64,000 nucleotides of DNA. Origin: Hymenobacter sp. DG25A. Lineage in GTDB: Bacteria; Bacteroidota; Bacteroidia; Cytophagales; Hymenobacteraceae. Below the pieces are notes generated by a model that saw nothing but the letters and a program-made list of their open reading frames with translations, did not search any database and was not told the DNA's origin. The position numbers were made by a program, and so were the translations under genes. The stretch covers positions 2,542,001 to 2,606,000 of the forward strand of contig NZ_CP012623.1 in assembly GCF_001280305.1 (NCBI RefSeq). Reading direction: 5' to 3'. This document shows positions 1 through 8,300 of this stretch, one piece after another (positions within the stretch are counted from its first letter, which is position 1; each line of letters begins with the position of its first letter).

Positions 1-1678
1 ACTTTTTGCCAAATCCCGAATCGGAAATGCTTCCGTTACGATGAGCTTTAAATCGGGGAACGAAACCTTCACCGAAACCATCGAACTACCCATACGGCCC
101 GCCTCCCCACTGCAGAAGCGCACCGGCGCGGGTGTGGTAGCAGGTGGTGCCAGTCAGCAGTTGAATCTAAAAACTGATTTCCTGCCTTCTTCCCTGCGGA
201 GTCAGCTGGTGGTGAGCCGCTCCCCGATGACGGAGTTTGCCCGGGATTTGCGCTACCTACTGCAATACCCCTACGGCTGCCTGGAGCAAATCGTATCGGC
301 GGCATTTCCGCAGCTGTATTACGGTGATTTGGCCGCCACGCTGGGGCAGAAAACCGGTACTTCGAAGGCGGGTATGTTCAATCCAAACTACCACGTGCAG
401 GAAGCCATCCGTAAGGTAGAAGCCCAGCAGATGTACAACGGCAGCCTCAGCTACTGGCCCGGCGGCGACTTCGACAACTGGTGGTCCACGGCCTACGCCG
501 CTCACTTCCTGCTGGAAGCCAAGCAAGCCGGCTTTGCCGTGAATGAGCCGGTACTGGACCGGGTGCTGCGCTACCTGCAGGCCCGCGTGCGCAAACGGGA
601 AATGGAAACCTACAACGTCATCCTCACCAGCGGCCAGATTCAGCCCCTGGCCCAGGCCAAGCGCGAAACCGCTTACTCGCTCTACGTGCTGGCCCTGGCC
701 GGCCGCCCCGATGCCACCGGCCTGAACTACTACAAAGCCAACCGCCAGCTGCTCACTTCCGATGCGCGCTACCTGCTGGCCGCTGCGTTTGCCCTAAGCG
801 GCAACCAGCGCGGCTACCAAAGCACGGTGCCCAGTCGCTACAACGCTGCTCCCACCGCCGCCGCCCGCGAGCTGGGCAACTCCTTCTCCTCCCCCATCCG
901 CGACCAGGCCCTGGTGCTCAACGCCCTGCTGGCCGCCGACCCTGGCAACCCACAAATCCCCGGCCTGGCCCGCGAGTTAAGCCGGCAGGTAAAGCGGGCC
1001 AGCTGGCTCAACACCCAGGAGCGCGCCTTCTCCCTCTTGGCTCTAGGCAAGCAGGCCAGGAAAAACGCCGGCAGCACCGTAACCGCCAGCCTGCTGGCCG
1101 ACGGCAAAGCCATTGGCAATTTCTCCGGCAAAGACCTCACCGTAACCAACGTGGCCAACCGGCAGCTGGCCCTCCGCACCCAGGGTCAGGGCAGCCTGTA
1201 CTACTTCTGGGAAACCGAAGGCATCAGCCCCAGCGGGCAGGTGCGCGAGGAAGACGCCTACCTGCAGGTGCGCCGCACCTTTCTCACCCGCACCGGTCAG
1301 CCCGTAGGCGCGCCCACCTTTCGTCAGAACGATTTGGTGGTAGTCAAAATCACCCTACAGGCCCCCGGCGCGGCCGGCGAAATCAAGAACGTGGCCATCA
1401 CCGACCTGCTGCCCGCGGGCCTGGAAATCGAAAACCCACGCATCGGGGCCGTGCGCGAGCTGGCCTGGGCCACCGATGCCGCCCAGCCCGACTACCTAGA
1501 CGTGCGCGACGACCGGATTAACCTGTTCACCACCGCCACCGCCCAACCCAAATCCTTCTACTACCTCTGCCGCGCGGTATCCAAAGGCACCTTCAAGCTA
1601 GGCCCTGTGAGTGCCGATGCTATGTACAATGCCGAGTACCACAGCTATAGCGGGGCGGGCGTGGTGCGGGTGCGGTAG
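1..1678 (+). CDS. Alpha-2-macroglobulin family protein, C-terminal part (5' end outside window)
   Basis: The frame is already open at the first base, so the gene starts before the window; the Met at base 41 is internal. About 558 residues are visible. A YPYGCLEQ motif, with its Cys codon at 278-280, is the thioester CxEQ of bacterial alpha-2-macroglobulins of the YfhM type. It is followed by the alpha-helical thioester-domain toroid and a beta-rich receptor-binding-like C-terminus ending in a YHSYSGAGVVRV tail. Proteins of this family are envelope-anchored protease traps in the periplasm, thought to protect the cell when the wall is breached, and are usually encoded beside penicillin-binding protein 1C. 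Here pbpC lies about 15.5 kb downstream, beyond the arginine cluster. The family call is firm; the N-terminal domains cannot be seen. Confidence 0.9.
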   Translation, partial: LFAKSRIGNASVTMSFKSGNETFTETIELPIRPASPLQKRTGAGVVAGGASQQLNLKTDFLPSSLRSQLVVSRSPMTEFARDLRYLLQYPYGCLEQIVSAAFPQLYYGDLAATLGQKTGTSKAGMFNPNYHVQEAIRKVEAQQMYNGSLSYWPGGDFDNWWSTAYAAHFLLEAKQAGFAVNEPVLDRVLRYLQARVRKREMETYNVILTSGQIQPLAQAKRETAYSLYVLALAGRPDATGLNYYKANRQLLTSDARYLLAAAFALSGNQRGYQSTVPSRYNAAPTAAARELGNSFSSPIRDQALVLNALLAADPGNPQIPGLARELSRQVKRASWLNTQERAFSLLALGKQARKNAGSTVTASLLADGKAIGNFSGKDLTVTNVANRQLALRTQGQGSLYYFWETEGISPSGQVREEDAYLQVRRTFLTRTGQPVGAPTFRQNDLVVVKITLQAPGAAGEIKNVAITDLLPAGLEIENPRIGAVRELAWATDAAQPDYLDVRDDRINLFTTATAQPKSFYYLCRAVSKGTFKLGPVSADAMYNAEYHSYSGAGVVRVR

Positions 1679-1706
1679 CGTTTGTTTAGTACTGTATTCC
1701 AGGCTT

Positions 1707-2186
1707 ATGAATTGGGTAAACACCTTTATCTATTCCGGCACCCTGCTTCTGCTTGGCCTGATCTGTCTGGCTTCTTTTTTAATCATTCGCCGCTTATTTC
1801 AGCGCTACTGGACCCAACAAAAGCATCCTAACCTTCTGGCTGTTCTCACCACTTTTTTGGCGGTGCCTTTGCTCTGTGCAGTGGGTTTATACTTAGCCCT
1901 TCGCACCTACTTGTATTATCCGCAACGGGACTTTACCACCAGCGGCTGGACAAGCAATGCCACAAAGCGCTATGAGATGGTGAAGGACTTGCAGACGACA
2001 CACCCGATTATCGGCCTAACCGAATCCCAAGTAGCCGCCTTGCTCGGCCAGCCTGATCTTAAGGAGGGAAAATATTGGGCATATTATATAGGCATAACAC
2101 CAAAACTTGGTTCTATTGACGGGGATGCTCTGGCCCTGGAGTTTCAGAATGCAATAGTGGTGCGCTACCTAGTGCGCCAGGACTAA
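1707..2186 (+). CDS. Hypothetical membrane protein with SmpA/BamE-like C-terminal segment
   Basis: 159 codons from the ATG at 1707; an upstream in-frame Met at 1611 lies inside the previous gene and gives no sensible N-terminus. The protein has two predicted membrane segments (about residues 9-27 and 43-64), then a soluble part. This contains the pattern LTESQVAALLGQPD followed by a Trp/Tyr pair, which resembles the short SmpA/OmlA (BamE) fold or DUF-type small lipoprotein domains, where a ribosome-like 'G.t..eV..llG.P' signature is typical. No catalytic motif is apparent. It sits 28 bp after the alpha-2-macroglobulin gene and may be cotranscribed. Base composition is lower in GC than its neighbours, which may indicate separate acquisition. 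Function unknown; the domain similarity is by eye only. Confidence 0.7.
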   Translation: MNWVNTFIYSGTLLLLGLICLASFLIIRRLFQRYWTQQKHPNLLAVLTTFLAVPLLCAVGLYLALRTYLYYPQRDFTTSGWTSNATKRYEMVKDLQTTHPIIGLTESQVAALLGQPDLKEGKYWAYYIGITPKLGSIDGDALALEFQNAIVVRYLVRQD

Positions 2187-2203
2187 GTGCATGCCTGGAA
2201 ATG

Positions 2204-2298
2204 GTCATGCTGAGCTTGTCGAAGCATCTCGCTAGTGTGGTAAATAGTTACTACCACAACAGCAGCACGCGAGATGCTTCGACTGCACTCAGCATGAC
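2204..2298. repeat. Dispersed palindromic repeat, 'cgaagcatctc' type (A1)
   Basis: Imperfect inverted repeat. The left arm starts GTCATGCTGAGCTTGTCGAA and the right arm ends CTCAGCATGAC. The loop contains a short complementary TAGT/ACTA part. Same superfamily as the elements at 3880, 15134 and 15555. It begins 17 bp after the preceding gene. Together with the element at 2364 and the terminator inside that element, it fills the gene-free stretch 2187-2526; nothing else was seen there. Confidence 0.85.
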
Positions 2299-2363
2299 GG
2301 AAGGGAGTTTTACCAAAACCCAAAATCACTCTTAGCAATAGAACAACTAACTATTTCCCCGTT

Positions 2364-2517
2364 GTTATCCTGAGCTGTGCGAAGGACCTTCCTCTCTGCT
2401 AGCACAAAAGTGCTTTTAAAGCACAAAGCCCTTTCCACGCAAACGGAAAAGGGCTTTGTGCATTTATTTTAGCTCATCACAAAGACGAGGAAGGTCCTTC
2501 GCACAGCTCAGGATGAC
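2364..2517. repeat. Dispersed palindromic repeat, 'cgaaggacctt' type (B1), with nested terminator
   Basis: The outer arms (2364-2395 and 2487-2517) are inverted copies: the left arm reads GTTATCCTGAGCTGTGCGAA and the right arm is its complement apart from one base. Unlike the other B elements, the central part holds a strong terminator-like hairpin. The element lies 9 bp beyond the argH stop codon, so it forms the 3' end of the minus-strand arg transcript. Confidence 0.85.
2421..2461 (-). terminator. Rho-independent terminator candidate after argH
   Basis: A 16-bp stem, GCACAAAGCCCTTTCC against GGAAAAGGGCTTTGTGC with one bulge and an 8-nt loop. T-rich sequence follows on both strands, so it could stop the argH transcript and also read-through from the left. 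It is nested between the arms of the B1 palindrome. Confidence 0.7.
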
Positions 2518-2526
2518 AGAGAGAAT

Positions 2527-3828
2527 TTATTCTACCAACTTACTTCCCTGTTTAAACCGCGCCACCTTGGCCTGAATTTCTTCCAGCCCAAGGTTGTGTA
2601 CACTGCCTAAATGCGTGGTATGAAACTCGCGGTGCGGCACGTAGCTGCCATCTTCCACGGCCTGCCCTACCTGCTTGTAGGCGGTGCGGAACGGTGTGCC
2701 AGTTTGGATAAGCTGGTTAATATTTTCGACGGAGAATACTGCGTCATATTTCGCCTGGTTCAGCAAGTCGGGCTTGATTTTTAGCTGCGGCAGGGCGAAC
2801 AGCACGATGTCCAGAATATCCAGAAACTGCGTCATCGGCTCGAAGAGGATTTCCTTCAGAATCTGGAAGTCCCGGTGGTAGCCGCTGGGCAGGTTGCTGG
2901 TGGCCAGCATAAGCGTGTTGGGCAGCGCCTGCAGCGCGTTGCAGCGGGCCCGAATCAGCTCAAACACATCGGGGTTTTTCTTGTGGGGCATGATGCTGGA
3001 ACCGGTGGTAAACTCCTTGGGCAGTTCCACGAAGGCCAGGTCCTGGGAGTTGTACAGCACCAGGTCGTAGGCCATTTTGGCGAGGGTGGCGGCCATGCCA
3101 GCCACGGCAAACGCCACGGTTTTTTCCGTTTTGCCACGCAGCATTTGCGCGCCCACGCTGCTCACAGCCAGGTTACCAAAACCCAGCTCCTGGGTAGTTT
3201 GCAACCGGTCTATCGGGAAGGAGCTGCCAAAGCCGGCGCCGGAGCCCAGAGGGTTTTGGTCGGCTACGGTGTGAGCGGCTTCGAACAGGGCCAGGTCCAG
3301 CAGCAGGTGCTCGGCGTAGGCGGAAAACCACAGGCCGAAAGAGCTGGGCATGGCGGCCTGAAAATGGGTGTAGCCGGGCATCAGGTCGGTGCGGTGTTGC
3401 TCGGCTTTGCGCAGCAGCACCTCTACTAGCTCCAGCGTGCGGGCGGCGGCGCGCTCGGTGTAATCTTTCAGGAAGAGCTGAATGGCCGTCAGCACCTGGT
3501 CGTTGCGGGAGCGGGCGGTGTGGATTTTCTTGCCTGCGTCGCCGAATTTCTCCGTCAGGTAATACTCGATTTTGGAGTGCACGTCCTCAAAGCTTTCTTC
3601 GATGGTGAACGTGCCGGCTTCCAGCTGCGCGGCCAGCTCCGTGAGGCCCTGTTGTAGCTGCTGGTTTTCGGCTTCGGAAAGCAAGCCGGCCTTGGCCAGC
3701 ATGTTCGCCTGGGCTTTGGAAGCCTGCACATCGAAGCGCGCGAGGTACATATCCAGCTCCCGGTCGCGGCCCACGGTGAACTGCTCTATTTTCTTATCAA
3801 CGGCAATGCCTTTGTCCCAGATTTTCAT
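2527..3828 (-). CDS. argH: Argininosuccinate lyase
   Basis: 433 residues, a little shorter than the usual 455-460. ArgH splits argininosuccinate into arginine and fumarate, the last step of arginine synthesis, in the cytoplasm. The fumarase/aspartase superfamily signature GSSIMPHKKNPD is present in full at about residues 279-290. The N-terminal part carries the HSKIEYYLTEKFGDAGKKIHTARSRND substrate-binding region, and HFQAAMP carries the second conserved His. The ATG is at 3828. It is the last gene of a minus-strand unit with argB and argE, separated from argE by a 215-bp gap that holds palindrome A2. A terminator hairpin lies just downstream. Identification is secure. Confidence 0.97.
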   Translation of the reverse strand: MKIWDKGIAVDKKIEQFTVGRDRELDMYLARFDVQASKAQANMLAKAGLLSEAENQQLQQGLTELAAQLEAGTFTIEESFEDVHSKIEYYLTEKFGDAGKKIHTARSRNDQVLTAIQLFLKDYTERAAARTLELVEVLLRKAEQHRTDLMPGYTHFQAAMPSSFGLWFSAYAEHLLLDLALFEAAHTVADQNPLGSGAGFGSSFPIDRLQTTQELGFGNLAVSSVGAQMLRGKTEKTVAFAVAGMAATLAKMAYDLVLYNSQDLAFVELPKEFTTGSSIMPHKKNPDVFELIRARCNALQALPNTLMLATSNLPSGYHRDFQILKEILFEPMTQFLDILDIVLFALPQLKIKPDLLNQAKYDAVFSVENINQLIQTGTPFRTAYKQVGQAVEDGSYVPHREFHTTHLGSVHNLGLEEIQAKVARFKQGSKLVE

Positions 3829-3879
3829 GCTTGGTTATTCGTTACAGCGCAACTGGCCGTGGTTTTATTATGAAAGAAC

Positions 3880-4025
3880 GTCATGTCGAGCTTGTCGAGA
3901 CATCTCGCGTGCTGACGTTGTGTTGGTATTCCCAGAAGAAGCGGTAGAGATGCTTCGACAAGCTCAGCATGACAGTTACTGTGGCAATGACCCCACGCGA
4001 GATATCTCGACAAGCTCGACATGAC
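3880..4025. repeat. Compound palindromic repeat between argH and argE (A2)
   Basis: Three arms are visible: a left arm at 3880, a right-hand arm ending at 3973, and a second right-hand arm ending at 4025. This suggests two overlapping insertions or a partial duplication. Bases 3938-3973 match, base for base, an arm of the element at 15134. It lies inside the argB-argE-argH unit. Short ORFs over it read through in frames giving RHAELVEAS-like peptides and are not genes. Confidence 0.85.
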
Positions 4026-4043
4026 GGTTAAGATTGGCTCTGG

Positions 4044-5114
4044 CTACAATTCCAGTCCCGTCAGCAGGTCTACGTAGCCTTGGATTCCCTGGCGGATTTC
4101 GCTGAGCAGAATGTACTCATCCGGCGTGTGCGAGCGGGCGGAGTCGCCGGGGCCGATTTTGACGGTGGTGAATGGCATCATTGATTGATCCGACAGCGTA
4201 ACGGAGCCGAACGTGCGGCGGCCCAGCGCCATGCCGCGCTGTACCAGCGGGTGCTCCGGCGCAATGCGCGAGGAGTTCAAATGCGTGGAGCGCGGCGTCA
4301 CCTCCGAACTGACGTGCTGGCGCACCAGCTCCACCACTTCCGGGTTAGAATACAGCTCGTTGGTGCGCACGTCTACCACAAAGGTGCAGCGGTCAGGCAC
4401 CACGTTGTGCTGGGAGCCCGCCTGAATTTGCGTAACGGTCATTTTCACCGGGCCCAGCAACTCCGATACCTTCGGGAAGCGAAAATCCTTCAGCCACTGA
4501 ATATCAGCCACGGCTTTGTAGAGGGCATTTTCACCTTCCTCGCGGGCGGCGTGGCCGGTGCGGCCGTGGGCCACGCAATCCAGCACCACCAGGCCTTTTT
4601 CGGCAATGGCGAGGTCCATTTGGGTAGGCTCGCCTACAATGCCCAGGGCAATTTCCCCCAGCTCCGGCAGCACGCTGCGGATGCCTCCCGCCCCGGAAAT
4701 TTCCTCCTCGGCCGTAATGGCGCAAATCAGGTTGTAGGGCAGGTTTTCCTGCTCATAGAAATGCAGGAACGTAGCCAGCAAGCTTACCGCTGAGGCGCCG
4801 GCATCGTTGCTGCCGAGGCCCGTGAGCCGGTCCTCTTCCACCACCGCGCCGAATGGGTCGTATGTCCAGGTGGCGCCGGGCTTCACGGTATCGTGGTGGG
4901 AGTTGAGCAGGATGGTGGGCTTGGCGGGGTTGAAATGGCGGTTGCGGGCCCACACGTTGTGGCCTTTGCGCTGGGGCTGCGCTCCATGGCGCGTCAGAAA
5001 TGCCACCAGCAAATCGGCCGTTTTCGCTTCTTCCCGGGAGAAGGAAGGTGTCTGAATCAGCTGAATCAGCAGCTGAATGGCCTCTTCGGCCAGCGAGGGG
5101 CTTACTGCTGACAT
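4044..5114 (-). CDS. argE: M20 family acetylornithine deacetylase (or N-succinylornithine-type deacylase)
   Basis: 356 residues. Removes the acyl group from N-acyl-ornithine or N-acyl-citrulline in the arginine pathway. M20 metallopeptidase metal ligands are visible: His in LLNSHHDTVKPG, Asp in GLGSNDAGAS, the Glu pair in ITAEEEISGAGG, and a late His in ARSHTPDEYI. In Bacteroidota, carbamoylation happens on the acylated ornithine, so the physiological substrate is expected to be N-acyl-citrulline. The start ATG (5114) overlaps the end of argB by 13 bp, indicating tight coupling. The acyl group (acetyl or succinyl) cannot be decided from this sequence; see the entry for argF'. Confidence 0.92.
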   Translation of the reverse strand: MSAVSPSLAEEAIQLLIQLIQTPSFSREEAKTADLLVAFLTRHGAQPQRKGHNVWARNRHFNPAKPTILLNSHHDTVKPGATWTYDPFGAVVEEDRLTGLGSNDAGASAVSLLATFLHFYEQENLPYNLICAITAEEEISGAGGIRSVLPELGEIALGIVGEPTQMDLAIAEKGLVVLDCVAHGRTGHAAREEGENALYKAVADIQWLKDFRFPKVSELLGPVKMTVTQIQAGSQHNVVPDRCTFVVDVRTNELYSNPEVVELVRQHVSSEVTPRSTHLNSSRIAPEHPLVQRGMALGRRTFGSVTLSDQSMMPFTTVKIGPGDSARSHTPDEYILLSEIRQGIQGYVDLLTGLEL

Positions 5115-5884
5115 AGGATGGTTTTGACCGGCTCGTTGATCTTCAGTGCATTTTCAATAACCACACGCTCCACACCGGCGGCCAGGGCGGCAAAGGCATT
5201 ATCGAGCTTGGGCACCATGCCGGCCGCAATAACGCCTTCGGCTTTCAGCTGCTGATACTGCTCCGCTGTGATGCGCGGAATAACAGATTGCTCGTCGTTG
5301 ATATCAGCCAGCACGCCGTCTTTCTCGAAGCAGAAGTGCAGCTCCACTTCGTACAAATCGGCCAGGGCGCGGGCCAGGGTGCTGGCAATGGTATCGGCGT
5401 TGGTATTCAGCAATTGGCCCTGGCCATCGTGCGTAATGGCGCAGAATACGGGTGTGAGGCCGGCGCGCAGCAGCTGATTTACCAGCCCGGTGTTGATGCT
5501 GTCCAGGGGCAAATCCCCCACAAAACCGTAGTCGATTTCCTGTACCGGGCGCCTGGTGGCCCGGATGGCGTTGCCATCGGCCCCGGATAGGCCCAGCGCA
5601 TCTACCCCGTAACTCTGGAGCAGGGCCACTATCTGCTTGTTGGTTTTGCCGGCATAGAACATGGTAACGATATCCAGCGTGGCGGCATCGGTAATGCGGC
5701 GGCCCTGCACCATCTTCGGCGCAATGCCCAGATCGGTGAGCATCTGGCTGGCTCCTTTGCCCCCGCCGTGCACCAAAATCTTTTGTTCGGGCACCTGGGC
5801 CAGCTCGGCCAGGAAAAGCCGTAGCTGCTGCTCATCATCGATGATACCGCCACCAATCTTGAATATTTTCAGGATGTTACTCAT
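5102..5884 (-). CDS. argB: Acetylglutamate (N-acylglutamate) kinase
   Basis: 260 residues, normal for the family. Phosphorylates N-acyl-glutamate, the second arginine step. Amino-acid-kinase landmarks: KIGGGIIDD near the N-terminus, VHGGGKGASQML (Gly-rich substrate loop, about residues 38-49), GLSGADGNAI, and LNTNADTIASTLA near residue 160. It is the first gene of the minus-strand unit argB-argE-argH. Its start faces the plus-strand GNAT-argG unit across a gap of about 640 bp. The minus strand upstream shows no clear TAnnTTTG motif. Confident call. Confidence 0.95.
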   Translation of the reverse strand: MSNILKIFKIGGGIIDDEQQLRLFLAELAQVPEQKILVHGGGKGASQMLTDLGIAPKMVQGRRITDAATLDIVTMFYAGKTNKQIVALLQSYGVDALGLSGADGNAIRATRRPVQEIDYGFVGDLPLDSINTGLVNQLLRAGLTPVFCAITHDGQGQLLNTNADTIASTLARALADLYEVELHFCFEKDGVLADINDEQSVIPRITAEQYQQLKAEGVIAAGMVPKLDNAFAALAAGVERVVIENALKINEPVKTILCQQ

Positions 5885-6026
5885 TATCGAGGTGAAAGAA
5901 AAATGGCGCGCACGGCACCAAAACGCCCAAATTTCTATTTAAAACGAGAACCAGCGGCAGTATGATATTTTACTGGCCGCTCATTTTTTTTGGACTGATC
6001 CAGCAAAGTTTCCGAAAAAAAACGTC

Positions 6027-6034
6027 TAGTTTTG
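6027..6034 (+). promoter_or_regulatory. Candidate Bacteroidota -7 promoter motif (TAnnTTTG) for the GNAT-argG operon
   Basis: TAGTTTTG matches the TAnnTTTG -7 consensus exactly. A good -33 TTTG at the right distance is missing: the nearest candidates are TTTC 14 bp upstream and TTTG 34 bp upstream. If used, transcription would start near 6040 and give a leader of about 490 nt. Confidence 0.4.
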
Positions 6035-6105
6035 CAACGATTTCAGGGTCTAACGCATTTTAGACGCAGAAACCCATCCACCGCCCTGCGGTACTGGTCC
6101 TTGTC

Positions 6106-6174
6106 ATGATTCGTCTCTCTTCTATTGCCCTTACGCGTCGTACTGCCCTACTGGTGCGAATAATGCCAGCTTAA
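6106..6174 (+). CDS. Possible arginine-containing leader peptide (22 aa)
   Basis: ATG at 6106, TAA at 6172. The reading is MIRLSSIALTRRTALLVRIMPA. Four of 22 residues are Arg (positions 3, 11, 12 and 18), including an adjacent pair, using CGT three times and CGA once. The stop codon falls in the loop of a GCCAGC/GCTGGC hairpin. It starts about 65 nt downstream of the likely transcription start and about 350 nt before the first arginine gene. The layout resembles ribosome-mediated attenuation of amino-acid operons. No codon-bias or conservation evidence is available, so chance occurrence remains possible. Confidence 0.35.
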   Translation: MIRLSSIALTRRTALLVRIMPA

Positions 6175-6528
6175 CCGCTGGCTTGCAATACCTCGTCCTG
6201 CGTTCCTCAGCGAACTGCGAACCGACGAAGCCCGCTCGCGTAAGAGCGGAGGAACCTAAAGAGAAATCCACGACAACTGACTGACACGAGTGTAGGCCGA
6301 AGAGTTTATTTCCAACGCGGGTGAAAGTATGTCCCCGCCTGGCGCGACGCTAACGCGCGTCTTCGCTCCGCTATCCTCCTTTTTTTCTGGCACGTTCCCC
6401 GGTTACTGCTCCTTCCCGGAAGTGGTTGCGGCAACTCCGTCTGCGGACGGTTTGCCTCCGTGCATCTGCTATTTCCCTCCGATATTCTGCCGTTTCCGCT
6501 CCGGATAGGCCCCATCGTCACTTTTCCC

Positions 6529-7113
6529 ATGATTCTACGAGTTGCGAATGCTGCCGACGCGCAGTATGTGGAAACGCTTTGTCAATGGTACGAGCAGTCG
6601 GCCAAGCAACGGGGCGTGGGCATCGCCAAGCGCGACCCCAACTATCTGATTAAGAAGATGGAGCGCGGCGACGCCATCATTGCCTTTCTGGATGACCAGC
6701 TGGCTGGCTTCTGCTACATCGAAACCTTTGAGGACAACAAATTTGTCGTCAACTCGGGTCTGATTGTGAACACCGAGTTGCGCAAGGAAGGCCTGGGCCG
6801 CGCCATCAAGCACCGTGTGTTTGAGTTGTCGCGCACCAAGTATCCGCAGGCCAAAATCTTCGGCATTACCACCAGCGGACCGGTGATGAAGATCAACAGC
6901 GAGCTGGGCTACCGCCCGGTTACATTCCAGGACCTTACCCAGAGCGACGACTTCTGGAAAGGCTGCGGTAGCTGCAAAAACTACCAGATTCTGCAGGACA
7001 ACAACCGCAAAATGTGCCTGTGCACCGGCATGGTCTACGATAACCTCAACGACCAATTTGCCCAGCAGCCCCAGGAAACCATCAACTTCATCGAAGAACC
7101 TCAACAGCACTAA
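6529..7113 (+). CDS. GNAT family N-acetyltransferase of the arginine cluster (candidate N-acylglutamate synthase)
   Basis: 194 residues from the ATG at 6529; an upstream in-frame Met at 6460 would add 23 unconvincing residues. The acyl-CoA loop RKEGLG (residues 85-90) and preceding beta strand are typical GNAT. The C-terminal part carries four cysteines arranged CxxC-x13-CxC (Cys146, 149, 163, 165), a likely metal site that ordinary GNATs lack. No classical ArgA or ArgJ is visible in the window. This gene leads the operon, overlapping argG by one base (TAATG). It is therefore the best candidate for making N-acetyl- or N-succinyl-glutamate, the first pathway step. This role is inferred from position and family, not from a diagnostic motif. 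Confidence 0.85.
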   Translation: MILRVANAADAQYVETLCQWYEQSAKQRGVGIAKRDPNYLIKKMERGDAIIAFLDDQLAGFCYIETFEDNKFVVNSGLIVNTELRKEGLGRAIKHRVFELSRTKYPQAKIFGITTSGPVMKINSELGYRPVTFQDLTQSDDFWKGCGSCKNYQILQDNNRKMCLCTGMVYDNLNDQFAQQPQETINFIEEPQQH

Positions 7114-8300
7114 TGAAAAAGGTAGTTCTCGCCTACAGCGGCGGTTTGGATACGTCTTTCTGCGTTGTGTACCTCACCCGCGAGCTGGGTCTGGAGGTGC
7201 ACACGGTTATCGTCAACTCCGGCGGCTTTTCCGAGGAAGAGCTGGCTGCCATCGAGAAGCGGGCCTACGAGCTGGGCTCCACGAAGCACGAGGTAATTGA
7301 CGTGACCCAGCGTTTCTACCACGACTGCCTGCGCTACCTTATTTTTGGCAATGTGCTGAAGAACGACACCTACCCGCTGAGCGTCAGCGCGGAGCGGATG
7401 TTCCAGTCGCTGGCTTTGGCCGAGTACGCCCGGGAGCACAAGGCCGACTACATTGCCCACGGCAGCACCGGCGCCGGCAACGACCAAGTGCGCTTCGACG
7501 TGGCTTTCTCGGTGATTTCGCCCAACACGGAAATCATCACCCCCATCCGCGACCTGAAACTCTCGCGCCAAGCGGAAATTGACTTCCTCAACAAACACGG
7601 CTTCGAGATGAGCTGGGAAAAGGCCAAATACTCCATTAACAAGGGTATCTGGGGCACCAGCGTGGGCGGCGTCGAAACGCTGACCTCGCATCAGGCTTTG
7701 CCCGAGTCGGCCTACCCCACCCAACTCAGCGAAACCGAGCCTACGAACATTGAAGTAACCTTTGAGAAAGGCGAGCCAGTAGCGCTGAATGGCAAGGCTA
7801 TGAACCCAGTGGAGCTGATTCAGGCGCTGAATGAGCTGGCCGGCGCCTACGCCATTGGCCGCGACACGCACGTAGGCGACACCATTCTGGGCATCAAAGG
7901 CCGCGTGGGCTTCGAAGCCCCTGCGCCGCTAATCCTGCTTAAAGCCCACCACCTGCTGGAAAAGCACACGTCCTCGCGCTGGCAGCTGCTGCACAAGGAC
8001 TACGTGGCCAACTGGTACGGCACGCTGCTGCACGAGGCCCAGTACCTCGACCCGGTGATGCGCGACTTCGAGGCTTTCCTCACCTCGTCGCAGGAGCGGG
8101 TATCGGGCAAGGTGTTCGTGACGCTGAAACCGTACCAGTTCGAGCTGCAGGGCATCGAGTCGAAATATGACATGATGCGTTCCAAAGTGGCTACCTACGG
8201 CGAAGAAAACGACGCCTGGGACGGCCGCGACGCCAAAGGCTTCATCAAAATCTTCAGCAATCAGCTGCGGATTCACTCCTCCTTCAACGATGAAAATTAA
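7113..8300 (+). CDS. argG: Argininosuccinate synthase
   Basis: 395 residues, normal length. Joins citrulline and aspartate with ATP to form argininosuccinate. The N-terminal PP-loop AYSGGLDTS (residues 8-16) is the ATP pyrophosphatase signature; HGSTGAGNDQVRFD and SINKGIWGTSVGG are further family landmarks. The start overlaps the GNAT stop by one base and its end overlaps argC by 11 bases, so the three genes are translationally coupled. Its substrate citrulline is produced by ArgF' followed by ArgE at the other end of the cluster. Secure. Confidence 0.97.
   Translation: MKKVVLAYSGGLDTSFCVVYLTRELGLEVHTVIVNSGGFSEEELAAIEKRAYELGSTKHEVIDVTQRFYHDCLRYLIFGNVLKNDTYPLSVSAERMFQSLALAEYAREHKADYIAHGSTGAGNDQVRFDVAFSVISPNTEIITPIRDLKLSRQAEIDFLNKHGFEMSWEKAKYSINKGIWGTSVGGVETLTSHQALPESAYPTQLSETEPTNIEVTFEKGEPVALNGKAMNPVELIQALNELAGAYAIGRDTHVGDTILGIKGRVGFEAPAPLILLKAHHLLEKHTSSRWQLLHKDYVANWYGTLLHEAQYLDPVMRDFEAFLTSSQERVSGKVFVTLKPYQFELQGIESKYDMMRSKVATYGEENDAWDGRDAKGFIKIFSNQLRIHSSFNDEN

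Larger units (their letters stand above)
5885..6528 (+). promoter_or_regulatory. Long structured leader and divergent promoter region of the arg cluster
   Basis: A 644-bp gap between the divergent argB and GNAT genes with no sizeable gene. It holds a TAnnTTTG motif (6027-6034), a 22-codon ORF with four Arg codons (6106-6174), and several hairpins. These are 6165-6182 (6-bp stem, loop carries the ORF stop), 6202-6208 with 6249-6255 (GTTCCTC/GAGGAAC) enclosing 6232-6249 (CCGCTC/GAGCGG), 6317-6338, 6342-6358, a T7 run at 6380-6386, and a long hairpin at 6430-6456. This organisation suggests transcript-level control of the plus-strand operon, but no known riboswitch class was recognised. Confidence 0.5.

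Noticed and set aside
3825..4022. Short frame with a CHAELVEAS-type peptide
   Set aside because: It is a translation of palindrome A2; the same peptide appears wherever the repeat is read in that frame.
6106..6260. tmRNA-like look of the arg leader (short ORF ending GCTTAA in a hairpin)
   Set aside because: No tRNA-like 3' end with a TTCGAAT-type arm and no tag resembling AANDENYALAA; the leader-peptide reading fits better.
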